From assembly GCA_004292985.1 (NCBI GenBank), contig RDXT01000349.1:1-5407 (forward strand): a stretch of DNA of 5,407 bases, read 5' to 3'. Shown here one piece after another: positions 4,543 to 5,407 of the stretch; positions within the stretch are counted from its first letter, which is position 1; each line of letters starts with the position of its first letter. The DNA comes from Bacteroidota bacterium (GTDB lineage: Bacteria > Bacteroidota > Bacteroidia > J057). Both the position numbers and the translations under genes were made by a program. The notes below the pieces were generated by a model. The model worked only from the letters and a program-made list of their open reading frames with translations. It was not told the origin of the DNA and did no database searches.

Positions 4543-5407
4543 TTAATCCGGCTTTCGCCACTTTAGTAGAACGGTTTTCCGGTACTCCGGGTTGCCCTCG
4601 CTGAGCCGGTAGCTGGTACCTGTAGCGACGTAACTCCCATTGCTGAAGCGCGAAACCGCCCCTCCGTAATTTATCACCGCGAATCCGTTGCTGTAATCAA
4701 AGGTTTTGCTCCATTTGAATGCGCCTGTTTTTGTAACATTGGTGAGCAGGATAAAATGGCTGTTATCAGCAGTCATCAGGGTTCCGGTCAGTATGTAGTC
4801 GTTAGGCCCCTGCTCATAAATATGGCTGGCAAAGGCTTCATTATTAGCCACTGTAGCTACCTGGGTAAACGTACTGATGGAGCTGGAGCTGTCTATGACC
4901 ATAAAGGGAATGGAGCGCTTGAGGGTGCCGCTGAGGGTGCTTTGCGATTCGCCAGTCAGGATATAGTTGCCCTCGCTGTCTTCTGCCATGGAAGAGAACA
5001 ACTTGTATTCGTTGGGGGGATTAGAGAAGCTTCGTACCCAGCGTACTTCTCCTGAGAGCGTCATACGACAGACGGAGGTTCCATACAGCAGGAGCTTGCC
5101 GTCGCGGGTAGCTGAAATGTGGCTTACTGTCCCGTAGGGAATGCTACCGCTGTAGGGCGGCTCCTGAAATGCCCATCGTGACAGCAGATCTCCCGACGGA
5201 GAGAGGACGAAGACGAAGTTTTCCCGGGTCTTTTCTTTGATTCCCAATAGGTAATAGTTTCCGTCCTTGCCCTCGGTTACAGAAAGTGTGCGCCCTTGCT
5301 GCTCATTTTCAAAAGTTTTTTCCCAGAGTACGGTTCCTTCTGCATCAGCTTTGACGAGGTAAATCAGGGAGTTGTAATAAAAGACATCGTCTATGGCTTT
5401 GGCTGCT
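4543..5407 (-). CDS. Predicted beta-propeller protein, paralogue B (N-terminus beyond window)
   Basis: The frame is open from the stop (TAA, 4543-4545) to the window edge, giving 287 whole codons. The TTG at 5245-5247 is internal, since residues encoded upstream of it (for example EGTVLWEKTFENEQQG and LSVTEGKDGNYYL) align directly with paralogue A. By that alignment about 120 N-terminal residues, presumably including a lipoprotein signal, are missing. Strong matches to A include IYEQGPNDYILTGT against IYEQAPNDYFLTGT and KWSKTFDYSNG, identical in both. The repeats predict five to six visible propeller blades ending in KTVLLKWRKPD. It is the upstream gene of a two-gene or longer - strand operon whose promoter is outside the window. 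Function is unknown. Confidence 0.86.
   Translation of the reverse strand, partial: AAKAIDDVFYYNSLIYLVKADAEGTVLWEKTFENEQQGRTLSVTEGKDGNYYLLGIKEKTRENFVFVLSPSGDLLSRWAFQEPPYSGSIPYGTVSHISATRDGKLLLYGTSVCRMTLSGEVRWVRSFSNPPNEYKLFSSMAEDSEGNYILTGESQSTLSGTLKRSIPFMVIDSSSSISTFTQVATVANNEAFASHIYEQGPNDYILTGTLMTADNSHFILLTNVTKTGAFKWSKTFDYSNGFAVINYGGAVSRFSNGSYVATGTSYRLSEGNPEYRKTVLLKWRKPD

Noticed and set aside
5245..5247. TTG as the start of the upstream propeller gene.
   Set aside because: The frame stays open to the window edge and the sequence before it aligns with the complete paralogue, so the true start lies outside the window.

Overview
The window looks like ordinary chromosome from a member of the Bacteroidota of moderate GC content. 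Pointers are the PurK and PurE sequence types, start regions that are A-rich or otherwise lack a clear Shine-Dalgarno motif, lipoproteins with a short lipobox signal and a propeller-like body, and short degenerate repeats between genes. The assignment is by family resemblance recalled from memory. No rRNA, tRNA, CRISPR array, transposase or phage gene was seen.

Positions 1-1314 (+ strand) hold the 3' part of purK, closely followed by a small GIY-YIG nuclease-domain gene. Positions 1315-1484 hold three tandem 44-bp copies of a GGCTGAGC/GCCGAAGCC element. A fourth, inverted copy forms a strong hairpin that runs into the 3' end of a small membrane-protein gene (DUF3817-like, - strand, 1485-1793). 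A 74-bp divergent gap with a perfect 6-bp inverted repeat separates that gene from purE (+, 1868-2386). A rhomboid-type intramembrane serine protease gene (+, 2438-3061) follows purE. The 227-bp gap 3062-3288 contains a 9-bp tandem repeat and a CACAGAG/CTCTGCGTC hairpin-type repeat. From 3289 to the right edge, two tandem paralogous genes on the - strand encode predicted secreted beta-propeller proteins. The downstream one (3289-4515) is a complete lipoprotein; the upstream one (4543-5407) is cut by the window edge.

PurK and PurE catalyse consecutive steps of de novo purine synthesis: AIR to N5-CAIR, then N5-CAIR to CAIR. Their genes are often adjacent, but here they are separated by 845 bp holding a nuclease-domain gene, a repeat cluster and an opposing membrane-protein gene. 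The rhomboid gene may be co-transcribed with purE, and the two propeller genes almost certainly form one transcription unit. I found no convincing new defence or mobile system. The most notable non-gene structure is the set of repeats confined to the two convergent 3'-3' gaps, one of which forms the end of a coding sequence, together with the recently duplicated propeller lipoproteins.
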